In this document: piece by piece, positions 23,782-36,045 of the stretch
Numbering within the stretch: the stretch's first letter is position 1
Layout: the number at the start of each line of letters is the position of its first letter
DNA from: Zanthoxylum bungeanum
Taxonomy: Eukaryota > Streptophyta > Magnoliopsida > Sapindales > Rutaceae
Assembly (NCBI GenBank): GCA_019454045.1
Contig: SKCR01023735.1
Location: forward strand, 1 to 64,000
Direction of reading: 5' to 3'
DNA: 64,000 bases
The notes under the pieces: model-generated
The model's input: the letters and a program-made list of their open reading frames with translations, nothing else
Told to the model about the DNA's origin: nothing
The model's database searches: none
Program-made: the position numbers and the translations under genes

Positions 23782-26700
23782 TCACATTTGCAAGTTGGCT
23801 GGCTCAAGCTCTGGCAACTTCAATGGTCCTTGCAAATCTGGATTGACGGGAAACAGATGACATTGTGCATATTGTGCCATCAATTGGTCCACAAGCACCA
23901 AAGCTACCATGGCTTCGACCATTGGTACCGCTGCATCAGCAAAAAAAAAAAACAAAACAAAAGACAAGTGGACTTTCTTAGCGGGATTTCTTTTATCGTA
24001 TTGTACAAACTAATCGAATTTATTTTTGGAAAAAAAAGAGATCAGAGGAAATTTATTTATACACACTCCTGTTATTCTATTTATTGCTATCTCATAGGAA
24101 AGCAGATATCAATTCTCAAGGATTTGGCCCATTTGTGAAACTCTTAAGAAACATCTTTTGCAGATTAGTAGCATAGCATATTGTCATCACATGGATTTGG
24201 TTGATTACATAGGTAATTGCAAGAACAATAAAGGAAAAAAATTTTGATGTAAAGAGAGGAAAAGGTGATGAATAAAAGTTGATCTATCAGACGAAGACAT
24301 ACCTCGTGGGACAACACAAGGATCATGACGACCGCGGGCTATAAGTTCTGTCTCTTTCTTATCTCTGGTCACTGTATTCTGTTTTCGCTGCACAATTATA
24401 ACAAAAGCATAAAAACATTTAGAATGATGTTTCAAGAATCTAATCACGAGCTCTTTAAACAGGGCTTATATAAAAGGGAAGTACACAAATATCTCAAGCT
24501 ATGAGCAAAATAAATTTAAGTAGAAGCCGTACAGTGAATTTACCACCATGACAGGAAGGTATGAACAAGGTACATACGCTAATTCCACAATAAAAAAGAG
24601 TATACGGCAATAATAATCTCAGGAGTCCTGAGTTTAAAAATAAGTGGCGGCGCCTCGAGGCGGCCGGCCATTGAGGCGCGAGGCGGACCTCCTCGAGGCG
24701 GTGAGGCGGGCACCTCGATCCGAAAATTGGAAAAATAATCCAAAATACATTCATTTCTTCATAATTCATAGTATGTTGATATTTCAATTCAGATTCACAG
24801 ACACTAAGTAATTATTTATCAACTGTAATTATAGCCAAGCAAAAACAGAGCCGCAACTTTAGACATCAAAGTGAAAATATATAATTCATTTAGTTAAAAA
24901 CCACACGAAGATATAATTCGTTCTAGCATTTTTAATTTAATTTAATTTTTATTTGTTTAAGTAAAAATGCACACGAAGACATAATTCATTTCCTTAAAAA
25001 ATGCGTTTTTTTAACAAATTAACGATAAAGTTAAGCCAAACAACATTTGAATCAAATACAAATGAGGTATAAACCTTCGAATGGAACTGGTATTCTTGAA
25101 GATCAGAGATGATGTTGATACACGCAAAGCAGAGATAGAGCCGACAGACAGGAAACGAGAGATGAGGAAGGTAAGAGACGAATAAGATGCAAAGCAGACG
25201 CAAACCAACGACAAAGCAGACGCAAAGCAGAGACGAAGAAGAGATGTTGATGCTGAGAGATGAGGAAGGTAAGAGACGAAGCTGAGAAACCCTAAATCAA
25301 AGACCCCAAAACGTCTATATGCGCGCTGATTCCTTTTTTTTTTTATAAAGGCGCCAAAACGACGACGTTTTGGCACACCAAAACGTCGTCGTTTTGGTTA
25401 GAATCGGCGCGAGGCGGGCTGAGGCGGCCGCCTCAGCGGTGAAAGGCGGCAAAAACGGTACACAGCGAATAAGGCGGCCGGCGGCGCCGAGAGGCGGCGA
25501 TTCGGCGCCTCAATACGTTTTTTTAAACACTGCAAGTCAGGACATGATATAAAAAATGAAAAAGTAGGAAAAAGCACCAGCAGCACTTCTTTTATTAATA
25601 CCCCATATGGAAGATTTTGTTCAAAATATTGAGTTGATAATCTAGGAAGCCACATAGGACAAGAATTCAAGGCATGGACAGGAATCATAATCTATGGAAC
25701 TATCTACAAGAATAGAAAACAAACAACTATATGACAATCATACAACATTACGAAAACTACAATGTCACAAGGTGGTGTTCGTAATGTTAAAATAGGCTAA
25801 TAGCCATAAAAAGAGACTATTGGCTTTCTATGACAGTTAACAAACTTATATCAAAGTTAAGGTTCATGAATCATGACCAACAGTTCAATTAGTGTTGCCA
25901 AGAAAATGTTCAAGAACAAAGATACAGAGGGATATGTGGCAATGAAAATTTCAGACTACACATGGGCAAAAGCACCAAGAGCCCAAAAGAAGGATTGATG
26001 CAGATCCATAGCAACAGTATAAAACACAAGTATTTGTCTTTGTTGAGAGAGAGACAGAGAGATCAAACTTACTGAAATTGTAGATGTTGGCTTGAAACCT
26101 ATTCTCATGTTTATGATTTCCCCATTGGATATCCCCCCCTGCAAGTCAACATAAAAATCTTGCTTAATAAACCACATCCAAACATTTTACTTCCTTGATG
26201 AGAGAAACAAATGACTTGAGTAGTAAACAAATACCTGAATCCCACCGGATCGATTTGTTCTTGTCCTGATATTTCCAAATTCGTCAGTGTAGAACTCATC
26301 ATTATGTTCACTACCAGTCAAAAAAGTACCTAAGATTTTCATCAAAAGTTTTTAGAAGAAACGAAATTTAAATAAAAAGCCCATGCATGCAAGTGCATTT
26401 CAAGTAATTGTTCTCCTGCCAGCCTTCTCCTGCCAGCCAGCTCAATTTGTAAAATTTGAAGGCAAATAAATACATAGAACCAAACAAATTCCCAACCTGC
26501 AAACCCACTGCCAAATTCGAAGCCCTTGGTTGCAGGTAATGACATAGCAGCTTTAGCTAGTTGGGCTTCAAGTTTGTCAAAAACCGGTGAACCAAGCCCC
26601 TGATATCAATTATGTGCTTCAACCATCAGTAGAACATCCACAGAAGGCATACAAGCGACAAAATAATAACTTTCAAGAAACTTGTGCAACTAATAAAGCA

Positions 26701-29700
26701 GCAACACATGTGCATCATAATTTGTGCATGGACATAATCGCACGATGTGTGAATGTGGGAGAGGGAGGGGGAGAAGGGGAGAGAGAGAGAACGGCACATG
26801 TGCATAATAATTTGTGCATAGACATAAAAAGCAGCAGAACATGTGCATGGACTGATGGACATAATCGCACGAAGTGTGTGGGTGGGTGGGAGAGAGAACA
26901 GTCCATGTGCACAATAATTTGTGCATTAACATAATCGCACAAACTGTGTATGTGGGAGGAAGGGAGAGGGGGGGGGGGGGGGGGGGGGAGGAGAGAGAGA
27001 GAGAGAGCATACACGAGGGCAATTCCTCACAATGCATGTGACAACACCGCCAACAGAATCCCCTCTCACTCGGACAGCATCAATTGCAGCAATCATCTTC
27101 TCAGCATATTCAGGATCCGGACATCTAACAATGTTACTCTCTATCTGATAAGGTACACATTCAGAAATAATTAGGCTGCTGGCTGCTGGAACTCATATGG
27201 AAATATCATAAAAGGGATCCAGAGAAATGGAAAAGATGCAACAGTTCAAAATAAGAAAATAGTCTCTCAGAAGCCAGCAAAGAACCCACTGATAAAGTAC
27301 ATTCCTTGTTACCTAAACACAGCCAATTACAAATGACATAGTCTTACTATTCACAAAACAAGACTAAAATATTTCACCACTTTCAGTAGATAGAATAATT
27401 AATGAGCATATATGCAATGGGAAGAGATAGTCTTCATAAATGCATTTATACCATTACTCAGGAAATTTCATGCATGCATATCAGCAATGAAGCAATTATT
27501 GCATCTTCAAAAATTTAGTATCAGTTATACCTGATCAAGTGTCAACGTCTCATGATCAACCACGCCCTCTGGAAGCACAACATTGTGCGCTTGGGAGACA
27601 TAAGCAAGAATCTGAAGGCACAAACATTAAGGGAAAGGTTTAACAAGAAACCACAACTGAAGTCCATAAATAGCAGAAGAAATCATTCCTACGTTATATC
27701 AAAAACATGATTAAAGCTATCATCCTTTTTTTTTATAGATAAACCTATGACAGACTCTAGATAGAAGATTCCAGGCTTTCCCACCCAGCAGAGAGAAAAT
27801 TAGAAACAGAATAGGGAAATCCTAATTCCAAATACTCAAATACCAACATCTGATTGATAGGTAAAATTACCAGTAACATATCTTAACTTAACTCGATGAA
27901 ACTTCTTCAACTATGCGCATTTTTCCATTTGAAAAGGAAATCAAATGCAATAACAAATACCTCAGCACAAATGAACCAACTAAAGTCTTTATGTATAATT
28001 CTACGAAATTAAAGCATACCAGAACAAGAAGCTCAACCCTCAAGTCACAAGAAACAAAACACACCTCAGTTCCTGCAAATTGCTTCAGAATTTTCTTTGC
28101 AACAGCTCCTGGTGCAACTCTTCCAATGGTTTCTCTAGCTGAAGATCTTCCACCACCCTTGAATTACACAGTGAAATCAGATAGATCATAGATTGGAGCC
28201 AAAAAATTGCCAACTCCTAAAAATTCAACTTTTCATTTTAAAATGATTCTAGAAATTAGTACCTGAACTGATCTCACACCATACTTCATGTCATAAGTCG
28301 CATCTGCATGAGATGGCCTGTAAGCTAATGACATTTCACTGTAATCCTGGAAATACAAAGATCTGATTATCGGACCTTCTATCAAGTATCATCAAAACAA
28401 TAATTCAAAGATCAACTGAGTAAAGTGTTTCTCAGGCACACATGTAGTTCGCTCATGAACTTCATACAGAGTATCACAGTCAAATTGTGTCGTCCAAAAT
28501 TAGAAAAAATCTCTGGACTCCTAATCATTTTAGCATTTCCACATACTTCCATTGCCTTGCATTTACTTTAGCTCATTCCATTTATCAATTCTGGCTCAGG
28601 GTATAATTGGAAATCCCAAAGGACTCAAAGACATCATTGATATTTTCTAGTTATACACAATTTTGCAACCTGGAATGAAGCCATAACTGAATATTAAGCT
28701 GCCATTACAAATGCATAATGCAACTTGAAGAAACATGAACTCAAAAAATCCTAAAAATGATCCTCTAGAGCAAATAATACAACTCCACGTCGATGCTAGA
28801 GATAAAATGCAATATACTACTTAAATTATATTGTATCAATGAGATGTCAACAAGCTAAACTACTTGAAGTTTCCCATCTAAAAGAAAGGATAAAAGTGCT
28901 AACAGAAACCACATGTCCTCACAAAACCACCCTGCCTCCCAAAACCAAATAAAAAGGCTATTTATCATTATTCAGACTATTTTTCTAGAAACCTAATGTT
29001 ACATCAGCCTCTGGCATATGATACTTACATGTCCTCTCTGATCAGTATTGGGAACAAATACATGGATGGGTGTTCCAGTGGTCACCCCTGCAATTATTTT
29101 GTCATGAAACAGTCAATTTAAATTGAAAGGAACAAAGTATCTGCTTCTTGCTCAACAGAACACAAACAGGATAAATATCTTAAATAGTCGGACCTTCAGA
29201 AACTCCTGAATATATCTTGCATGTATCAGTCTCTTTTCTAGGGGTTGTAATTCGGCTCTGGCCGGGCCTCCTGGACACCACAACACTCACCATTAAATAA
29301 ATTTTGAGGGAAAAATTTGAACACCAACGGTGATGTATAAAACATGCCATGGGAAACATAGAATGTAATAATAATACACAATACACAGTTCACATTCTTA
29401 ACTGCTGCTACTTTTGCAAATGCACGATGGAAAATGAAGCACAAATGGCCTAAATAGCTACCTTCTGTCAAGGTCAACTTGCATATCAGCTTCCGAGAGA
29501 GGAATCCGGGGAGGGCATCCATCAATAATACAACCAACACCTCCTCCATGGGATTCTCCAAATGTCGTAACGCGAAAGTAAGTTCCAAATGTACTCCCAG
29601 CCGCTTTTACTTCTGCTATGCAGTATCCAAGATGTGAGAACTTAAAGCTTTTAAAGCCAATCACACTCTATGACTTTAAGAAAATTAATCAAAATTACTA

Positions 29701-30309
29701 TGAGACGAAGCTTTCCTTCATCTTCTACTATCATGCATAAATGACAAAACAAGTTCATGAATTCAAGTTGTAAGTCTTCTACAATGGACTTAACAGCACG
29801 AGACAATAACTGTCAAATATTATGCTTGGAGATGTCAGTCCCGGACTTCTGTAAAGAAAATGATCTCAAATCGAACCCCATCCCAATTTTACAGACAACA
29901 AGTACATCAAGAAATATCGTTCCCCTTGATTCCCATTACATCCTTTGGTTAATGCAAGCTCTAGTACAACATAAAATTTCCTCAATAAATTGACAAATTT
30001 TCAACCCCCAAAACAGAAACTTCTATGAATTTTAAATATTCAAACATCTGTTATTGCTACACAATTAACTTTTTAACATGATGTAGTACTACATACACAT
30101 AAATAAACAAAAACAAAACACTACAGTCCACATAAAAGAGAGAGAGAGAGAGGCTCAAACTCACGGAGCTTCTTCGGCGTACGAGAGCGGATCAGTATTT
30201 GGACGTTTGGTGATGGGAGTTGTCGAAGATCCGACGGCAGGAGAGAACCCAACGACCCATCAGTTCTAGGAGCTGCAAGAAATGTTTTTGATGCAATAGA
30301 AGAAGCCAT
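23782..30309 (-). CDS. CS: Chorismate synthase, plastid precursor (13 exons, complete)
   Basis: Converts 5-enolpyruvylshikimate-3-phosphate to chorismate, the last shikimate-pathway step, using reduced FMN; in plants it acts in plastids. Exons in transcript order: 30309-30165, 29612(or 29615)-29462, 29270-29194, 29087-29029, 28346-28263, 28157-28065, 27611-27531, 27144-27013, 26599-26497, 26329-26235, 26138-26073, 24387-24303, 23930-23782. They join in frame to about 439 aa plus stop. Residues 1-48 are Ser-rich, Arg-containing and non-acidic ([18 protein letters not shown]), like a transit peptide. Family signatures are intact: [16 protein letters not shown] (exon 2), [17 protein letters not shown] (exon 6), [17 protein letters not shown] (exons 12-13). 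All introns are GT-AG; the exon 3 donor is weak (GTCCGA). Intron 11 is the largest (24388-26072). ATG 30309 is the only suitable start. It appears functional. Confidence 0.95.
24628..25532. mobile_element. GC-rich hAT-like non-autonomous insertion in CS intron
   Basis: The ends are inverted and similar: CTGAGTTTAAAAATAAG... at the left and, on the other strand, CAGTGTTTAAAAAAACG... at the right. Both are followed inward by GGCGCC/GAGGCG-rich sequence (24645-24720 and 25405-25510). The interior is AT-rich with duplicated GAGATGAGGAAGGTAAGAGA words (25160 and 25258) and a CAAAACGACGACGTTTTGG palindrome near 25355. No convincing 8-bp target duplication was found, so the exact ends are uncertain. 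Confidence 0.5.
26700..27006. repeat. Intronic minisatellite plus G-run and GA-run
   Basis: Three imperfect units of roughly 95-110 bp (CATGTGCATAATAATTTGTG, CATAATCGCACGA, then GTGGGAGAG). They are followed by about 22 consecutive G (near 26968-26988) and a (GA)n run ending at 27006. It lies in the intron between exons 8 and 9, abutting the exon 8 donor at 27012. Open frames across it are artefacts. Confidence 0.8.
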
Positions 30310-30554
30310 TCAGATGCAAAATGAACACAAATTTGTGCTTTTTGTTTATATTTTTGAAAAAATGGTTGGTGGGTGGATTTGTGAAGCTGGGTCGTAAAAA
30401 AAAAAAAAAAAAAAAGCGGCTGAGCCCACCCACCTTTTTTTCGTCTTTATTATATTTAATCCTACCATTTTTGCTTGTTTTTGGGTGGGTAGACCAAGTG
30501 GACATGACATGGTAGGTGGTGGGGGTCCAAAAATACAAGGAAATTCGGAATAAT
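30310..30554. other. Upstream region of CS gene
   Basis: Probable 5' UTR and proximal promoter of the minus-strand chorismate synthase gene, with an A-run at about 30396-30414. I could not single out a convincing TATA box. Confidence 0.4.
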
Positions 30555-30709
30555 AATGATACGTGTATTAAAAGGGTGATAGAATGATGATTAAAATTAA
30601 TTATTAAATATTAATATTTTATTATTAAAAAATAATTTCAATATAAAGTATTAGTATTTTTTGACTAATTTTAATCATCATTTTGTCACCTTATAATAAA
30701 CATATCATT
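30555..30709. mobile_element. MITE-like inverted repeat, ~155 bp
   Basis: The left arm AATGATACGTGTATTAAAAG...ATGATGATTAAAATTA is matched by the inverted right arm, which reads on the other strand AATGATATGTTTATTATAAG...ATGATGATTAAAATTA. The centre is AT-rich. The size and fold-back form fit a MITE close to the gene promoter. Target duplication not clear. Confidence 0.65.
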
Positions 30710-31263
30710 ATTCAATTTGGAATATTTTATTTAGAGATATGACAATTATGAAAAAATGAGGGATAAAAAAAGTATTTATATATTTAGCGAAATTGAAAAT
30801 AATAATAATAATTCGTATTTTTTTTGGTGCTTTAACTTATTATTAGTCAGAATTTAGAAGTCCTTTTTTATATATTATTGTAAGGATGAAAATTAATGAT
30901 TCGTCTTAATACGTAAATCTCATTCACCGCCAACCAACCGATGTAGGCATAGGAGTATATGGATATATACAATATTCATAATGACATAGTATAAATAAAT
31001 ATATAAAGTGATGATACCTACAAACCATCATGAAAAATGAACTTTTCAAGTATTCACATTTTGGTTTGTGATTTCATCACGCGGCTAGTTATTTAGTATT
31101 TTATTATATAAAAGTTAGTTTGATGTAAAATGTCTAATGTAGATACCTTCAAAATTTATTTGTTTTTATCAAAATAATAAATTAATATAATAATGTAGCT
31201 CCAGCCCCCCGCCTGCTCCCGCCTGCTATTCATATTATAGGTTTAAAGTTTAAAAAAAAACTC
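30710..31263. other. AT-rich spacer, nothing recognised
   Basis: Non-coding, with simple AT-rich runs. A short CCCGCCTGCTCCCGCCTGCT duplication lies at about 31209. No gene or clear element. Confidence 0.5.
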
Positions 31264-31452
31264 AAAAATTAATATATTCTTTTTTGACAATGTAAAAAAC
31301 GTTGTCAGAGAACATAGTCAAAATGAGAATAAAAGATGACGGTTTAAATACAAATCATCATTTTTTTACTAACAATAGATAATGGTTTTTATAAAAAAAA
31401 AAACCATCATCTTTTGTTATATATAAAAATAATGACGGTTTTATGGAAAATT
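31264..31452. repeat. CACTA-like repeat array, left part
   Basis: Irregular units of the form AAAGATGACGGTTT with the complement AAACCATCATCTTTTGTTA, separated by TATATATAAAAAT. The array is interrupted at 31452 by the solo LTR and resumes at 33372, where the sequence joins cleanly (TTATGGAAAATT to AAATTGTCATAAA). Confidence 0.6.
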
Positions 31453-33371
31453 TGATGGACAATTATGACCCATAGCATCACTATTTGTAAAAGACATGGT
31501 GTTTTTGTACAAATTAACTATGTGACAAAAGAAATTGCTCTTTTATCATTTTGTAATTGGATTACTTGGATATATAAATGATAAAAGTCCATATGATTAG
31601 TACCGGATTAATAAGATATGAGACAGTATTAATCCACGAAATGTTTAATCATTAAATATCCTTAGTCGTAGTATTATCGAGACTGGACATCGATAATGCG
31701 GAATAAGCTAGTATTACACTTGTGCGCGTTATGGAAGCTTAACGACATAGTTCTCATATATTTAAGTATTGGATACTTATGCAAGTTTGATAGGAGGTTC
31801 TGTTAGCCGTTGGACCGGGAACAACTTCGCTCTGGATAGACCCATCGGAATTCCATTGGTAGTATGACTATGTGTCTATGGGAATCCGACTCAGGGTAGG
31901 TGTATGTGGTCTTAACCCGAGACTTGCATCGCTAATACTTGCGACAATCAGTATACTTTGGTTTTGGTCGTCCGGAGCTTTAACAGGTTCTGTGTACGCC
32001 TCTTCTGGGTATACTGAGAATCGTAGTGTATTGAGTGTGATGTCAAGATGGAAGTATCACTTCAGTCATATGGAGATGATGATCACGCAGGGATACAGAA
32101 CTAATACTCTTAAATGCTGCAGCTATCGGGATAGTATGACTAGGTCATGATTATCCGATTACAGAGACTAGTTGCTAGTGATCCGATATATGTTTCGTAC
32201 GGGCAGACACAATTCCAGCCCCAGGCCTAGCATGTGACATCCGATACTGGATCGTAATACACAATACATAGTATACTATGCTTGATAAAGATTATTTATT
32301 CCTCGTTGAATATTTTTTGAGAATTGGGTAGGCACGGTGCTTTGCTAGAAGCCAATCATGTCTTGTAAATCGGTGAGAATGTTGTACCGGGTACGCACGT
32401 GTTCGGATAGTCCGATGACCGTATTTACTGCCAATATATCCAGAGATCTCTTGGGTCGCTTCCCAAAGATTTACCGATGACATTTGACTCAAACAGAATT
32501 AATCTGGGATTAATTATGAGAGAGAAAATTAATCTGAGATTAATTACGGCAAGAATTAATCTGGGATTAATTATCAGCGAAAGAATTAATCTGTGATTAA
32601 TTGCGTTATGAATTAATCTGGGATTAATTCATGAAGAAGAGAGAACGCGATTAATTTGGAATTAATCGGCAAAGTAAATTTAATAGTTAAATTGGATTTT
32701 ACTATTTAATTTATTTAATTGGGCTAAAATAATATATCGAAATTATTAATTGAAATTGGATTTCAATACGGAATTAAAATTGGATTTTAATTCAAGCAAA
32801 CAAATTAATTTGGAATTAATTCGTAAGCGACTTTCGTAATAATTTTTTGCTAGGCATTATTATTTAATTAAATTAGATTTAATTAAGTCGCGACGAAAAA
32901 TTCGTTTAATCAGATTAATCGAACCCGACCCCAAAGTGTATTGTATAAGCCAACTTGAATTTGGAATTCAATAATTGGGTGAGACTCACAACTCACATCA
33001 CATGTCAAATAAGTGATGAAAGTAGTTGGCCATTATAAATAAAGCATTTATTCCACACAACACACACTTTTGGAAAGCTACTATTCACATCTCTCTTTCC
33101 TCTCAAATGCCCACCATTGCCGATTCTTGTTCTTCTTGGAGAAGAAATTTTGTTTCAATTTTTGGACAAAGTAGCACTTTGGGAGTCAAAATAAGGTGAT
33201 AGGGAAACTCACCCTCGAGTTTAGAACTCAACGACAAAACTTGGAGTTTCTACATCCTTCGAAATTTTTGAAATCTCAACTGATCAATGTAAGTAATTTC
33301 CGCAACTTATCTTTGATTTATTCACACACAAATCAATCTTAGAGATCCTTGGCATGTCTAGGACACTAACA
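31453..33371 (+). mobile_element. Solo Copia-type LTR, TSD AAATT
   Basis: A 1919-bp LTR starts TGATGGACAATT and ends GGACACTAACA. It is flanked by AAATT on both sides (31448-31452 and 33372-33376). A TATA-like box lies near 33035 (CATTATAAATAAAG). It contains dyad repeats at 32497-32670. No internal region remains. The window's left edge (1-375) is part of another copy in reverse. Confidence 0.88.
32497..32670. repeat. Dyad repeats AATTAATCTGGGATTAATT in LTR
   Basis: Six to seven units of AATTAATCTG(G/A/T)GATTAATT, separated by 6-14 bp spacers (for example ATGAGAGAGAA, ACGGCAAG). Each unit is nearly self-complementary (ATTAATC...GATTAAT). They lie about 370-540 bp upstream of the TATA-like box. 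Confidence 0.8.
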
Positions 33372-33815
33372 AAATTGTCATAAAAAATCGAAGTAAAAAA
33401 TGATAGTTATTACAAAAATTATCATTTTTTTACTAATAAAAGATGACGGTTTTATAAAAACCGCCATCTTTTGTTATATATAAAAATCATGACAGTTTAT
33501 GAAAAATCATCATAAACAATCAATAGAAAGATGACGGTTTTACAAAAATCGTCATCTTTTACTAACAAAAGATGACTGTTATTATAAAAATCATAATCTT
33601 TTGTTAGTAGAAAGATGATGATTGTTATAAAAAACTGTCATCTTTTGTCATATATAAAAAATTATGACGGATTTATGAAAAAACATTGTCATAAATTTAC
33701 AAACAAAAGATAACGGTTATTATAAAAATCGTCATTTTTGTTTTTAATGACGGTTTTTATTAAAACCGTCATAAATACCGCGTCATCAAAAATAAGTTTT
33801 GTAGCACTGAGCATA
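33372..33815. repeat. CACTA-like repeat array, right part
   Basis: At least six units alternate GATGACGGTTTTTATAAAAA with the complementary ACCGTCATCTTTTGTTA type. The end near 33795-33815 (AAAATAAGTTTTGTAG) resembles the inverted CACTACAAAA terminus of CACTA transposons. No transposase is present, so this is probably a non-autonomous or internally deleted copy. The matching left terminus was not found. Confidence 0.5.
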
Positions 33816-34404
33816 CAAGGATTTGAGATAAATTATAAAGTTAATACAAATAATTATATAAATCATGTGCTATTTTTTTTTTCCAACCAATCTCTTAATG
33901 CAACATCATTATACAGTACAAAATGTCTATAACTCTATCATTATCATATAATATAAGATAAGTTTTAGTAGGTTTAGTGATTGTAGATTTTTTTTTTTAA
34001 AAAAAAAAAAATATAAAAGTAATCCAATATGATAAGTTTTACTACGTGGATCATTTGATAATACATCGAAGGGACTATAAATGTATTAACATTTTTTTAA
34101 ACTCCAAAATTACATATTATATTTGATTTAAGTATATAATAAAACTAAATTAGATGAGTATCCACATGTGATTGTGATTATATAAAATAAATATTAAAAG
34201 TAAAGAACATATTTAAAAATAACATGGGGTACACTATAGAAGACATGTGATAAATAATAAATATTAAGCAAATAAAGAGATACAATAGAAATAACAAAAT
34301 GAAGAGCAGATAAAATTTTCTGTTTCTTTTCAAAATTAAAAGTGGCTACAAATATTAATAATGATAATAAATTTAACTCAAATCATTAATTACATTAGCA
34401 AATT
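33816..34404. other. AT-rich spacer, nothing recognised
   Basis: Very AT-rich, with T/A runs near 33990. No gene or element signature seen. Confidence 0.5.
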
Positions 34405-34615
34405 CATTGACTTAGAAATAACAAATATATTCATTAAATTAAGTTCATTTACCTCACTAAATCAAGTTTATCCACCTCTTATAAATGAGAAATATATTCA
34501 TTAGATCATGTTCATTCATTTTATAAAAATGACAAATATATTTATTAGATCAAGTTCATTAACCCGATAAAAATGATAAATATATTCATTAAATTAAGTT
34601 CATTCACCAAATAAA
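34405..34615. repeat. ~60-bp AT-rich tandem repeats
   Basis: Four diverged units built on AAATATATTCATTA(A/G)AT(T/C)AAGTTCATT, followed by CACC/CCCGATAAAAATGA-like spacers. Confidence 0.7.
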
Positions 34616-35844
34616 TACACAAATATTTCAAAGTTTCAAAAAACCGTACACCATTGAAATGTCAACTAAGAATGGTAACAAGCCGGGTTTGACATGGGAA
34701 TGCTAATATCCGTATCCACCATGTTCAATCAATGAGGGCAAAGATTATTTCATTATCCGCCCCTAACATTTCGAGTCATCACAGCCCCATAGAGATCCCT
34801 ATTTACACGAGATTTTACTTAAAGCTTAATATTCTAAGCTTCTATTTGACTATTTCCACAAAATTTTTATCATCCTTGATGACAAACAGCAACCCAATAC
34901 AAAAAAGCAGAGATGTTAGTTTTCAAGGAGCGGTCAAAGATGGTACGGTTCTTTCTTTCTTTCTTTCTTTTTAATTTATAAGTCGTTCTGATTTATGAAA
35001 TAATAATTATTTCCTCTGTGTCTCATCGACCAGTCAAACATGGTGTACGGTTTTTATTTTTAATGATTATTAATTAATATATTAAAGCATACGACGACCA
35101 CAAACAAATTCAAACCCAAAGAACCATGTTTGAGAGGTTGGTGTTCGAATTCGGACACCAATTCGAGTGTCTGTGTCGGGTAAAATAACTTTTTTGATCC
35201 TGTTTTATTACAGAACTGATATATAGGCTTTTACGAGATGATGCGAAGCTTAACTGTTATATAGGCTCGTAGCTCTGTCTCCTTGTTCTAAGTGTCTGAT
35301 CAAAGATAGACTCGGTCATCATTTTGGTTCGCTTCCGAATCATCCGATTCCCAATTTCATATTTATGGAATAGAAACCAAATATGATAATTTCGGTTTGG
35401 TTTCGTTTTCATAAGAATGTGGAACCGGGAACCAGAATCGAGCTGGATCGGGCAGTTCAGTTCCAGCCTGATTTTTTTAATTAATTTAAAAATTAAATTT
35501 TAATTTTTTTTTTTAAAAATAAAAATGGGATTTTAAATTTATTATTTTTATTTTTATTTTACATTAAATTAAAAATAAAATAAAAGAACTTGAACTTAAA
35601 TTTTTAAAAACTTAAGTCACCAAAGTATACTCTTGGGGTGAGAAAAATCAAAACTCACGTTATTCCATTATATTTTAAGATAGTTCCCCATTAGTGGCTA
35701 TTACAATTATTTACTTATCATCATTATTTGTGCCTGGTGTTGATCCTTCAACTCATGTTCTGCTTGCACTTGCAGATGCATTGTCGAACAAATCTTCAAA
35801 GTCATCGGGGCCATCCTATTGTTATCTTAGATTAGCTCAGGTTT
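34616..35844. other. Spacer with TTTC microsatellite
   Basis: A (TTTC)n run lies near 34948-34970. A fold-back word GGTGTTCGAATTCGGACACC is at about 35141. The rest is AT-rich, with no convincing gene. Confidence 0.5.
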
Positions 35845-36045
35845 AATCATTAACACATGGTGTTGCTTTTAAAATGCTTGGATGTAATCAATACCGTCTC
35901 TTTTCCAAAATATTGTATTCCTAAGTTGAAGACTTGTTCAACCGCAACGGTGGAAACAGATGATGTAACACCTCTTTAGCAATAATTGATAAAATATGAT
36001 AGACACTTTGACGTCGGTTCCACCAGTCAAGTACTTGAAAATTTT
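35845..36045 (-). pseudogene. hAT transposase C-terminal (dimerisation) fossil
   Basis: Minus-strand translation gives FQVLDWWNRRQSVYHILSII, then AKEVL. After a frame change it reads SSVSTVAVEQVFNLG, and in another frame ILEKRR. This matches the hAT C-terminal dimerisation domain (L-x-WW...YP-L-x-A...ST...E...FS). It is frameshifted and truncated; no N-terminal transposase was seen. Confidence 0.6.

Noticed and set aside
24640..25520. CpG-island promoter inside the chorismate synthase gene
   Set aside because: The GC-rich blocks are the ends of a transposon-like insertion in an intron; there is no associated transcript start or gene.
24620..25540. 8-bp hAT target duplication around the intronic insertion
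   Set aside because: The flanking octamers CAGGAGTC and CAAGTCAG do not match well enough to call.
26587..27037. Open frames rich in Ser/Leu/Pro over the intronic minisatellite
   Set aside because: Low-complexity GA/CT-rich DNA within an intron of the opposite or same strand gene; not coding.
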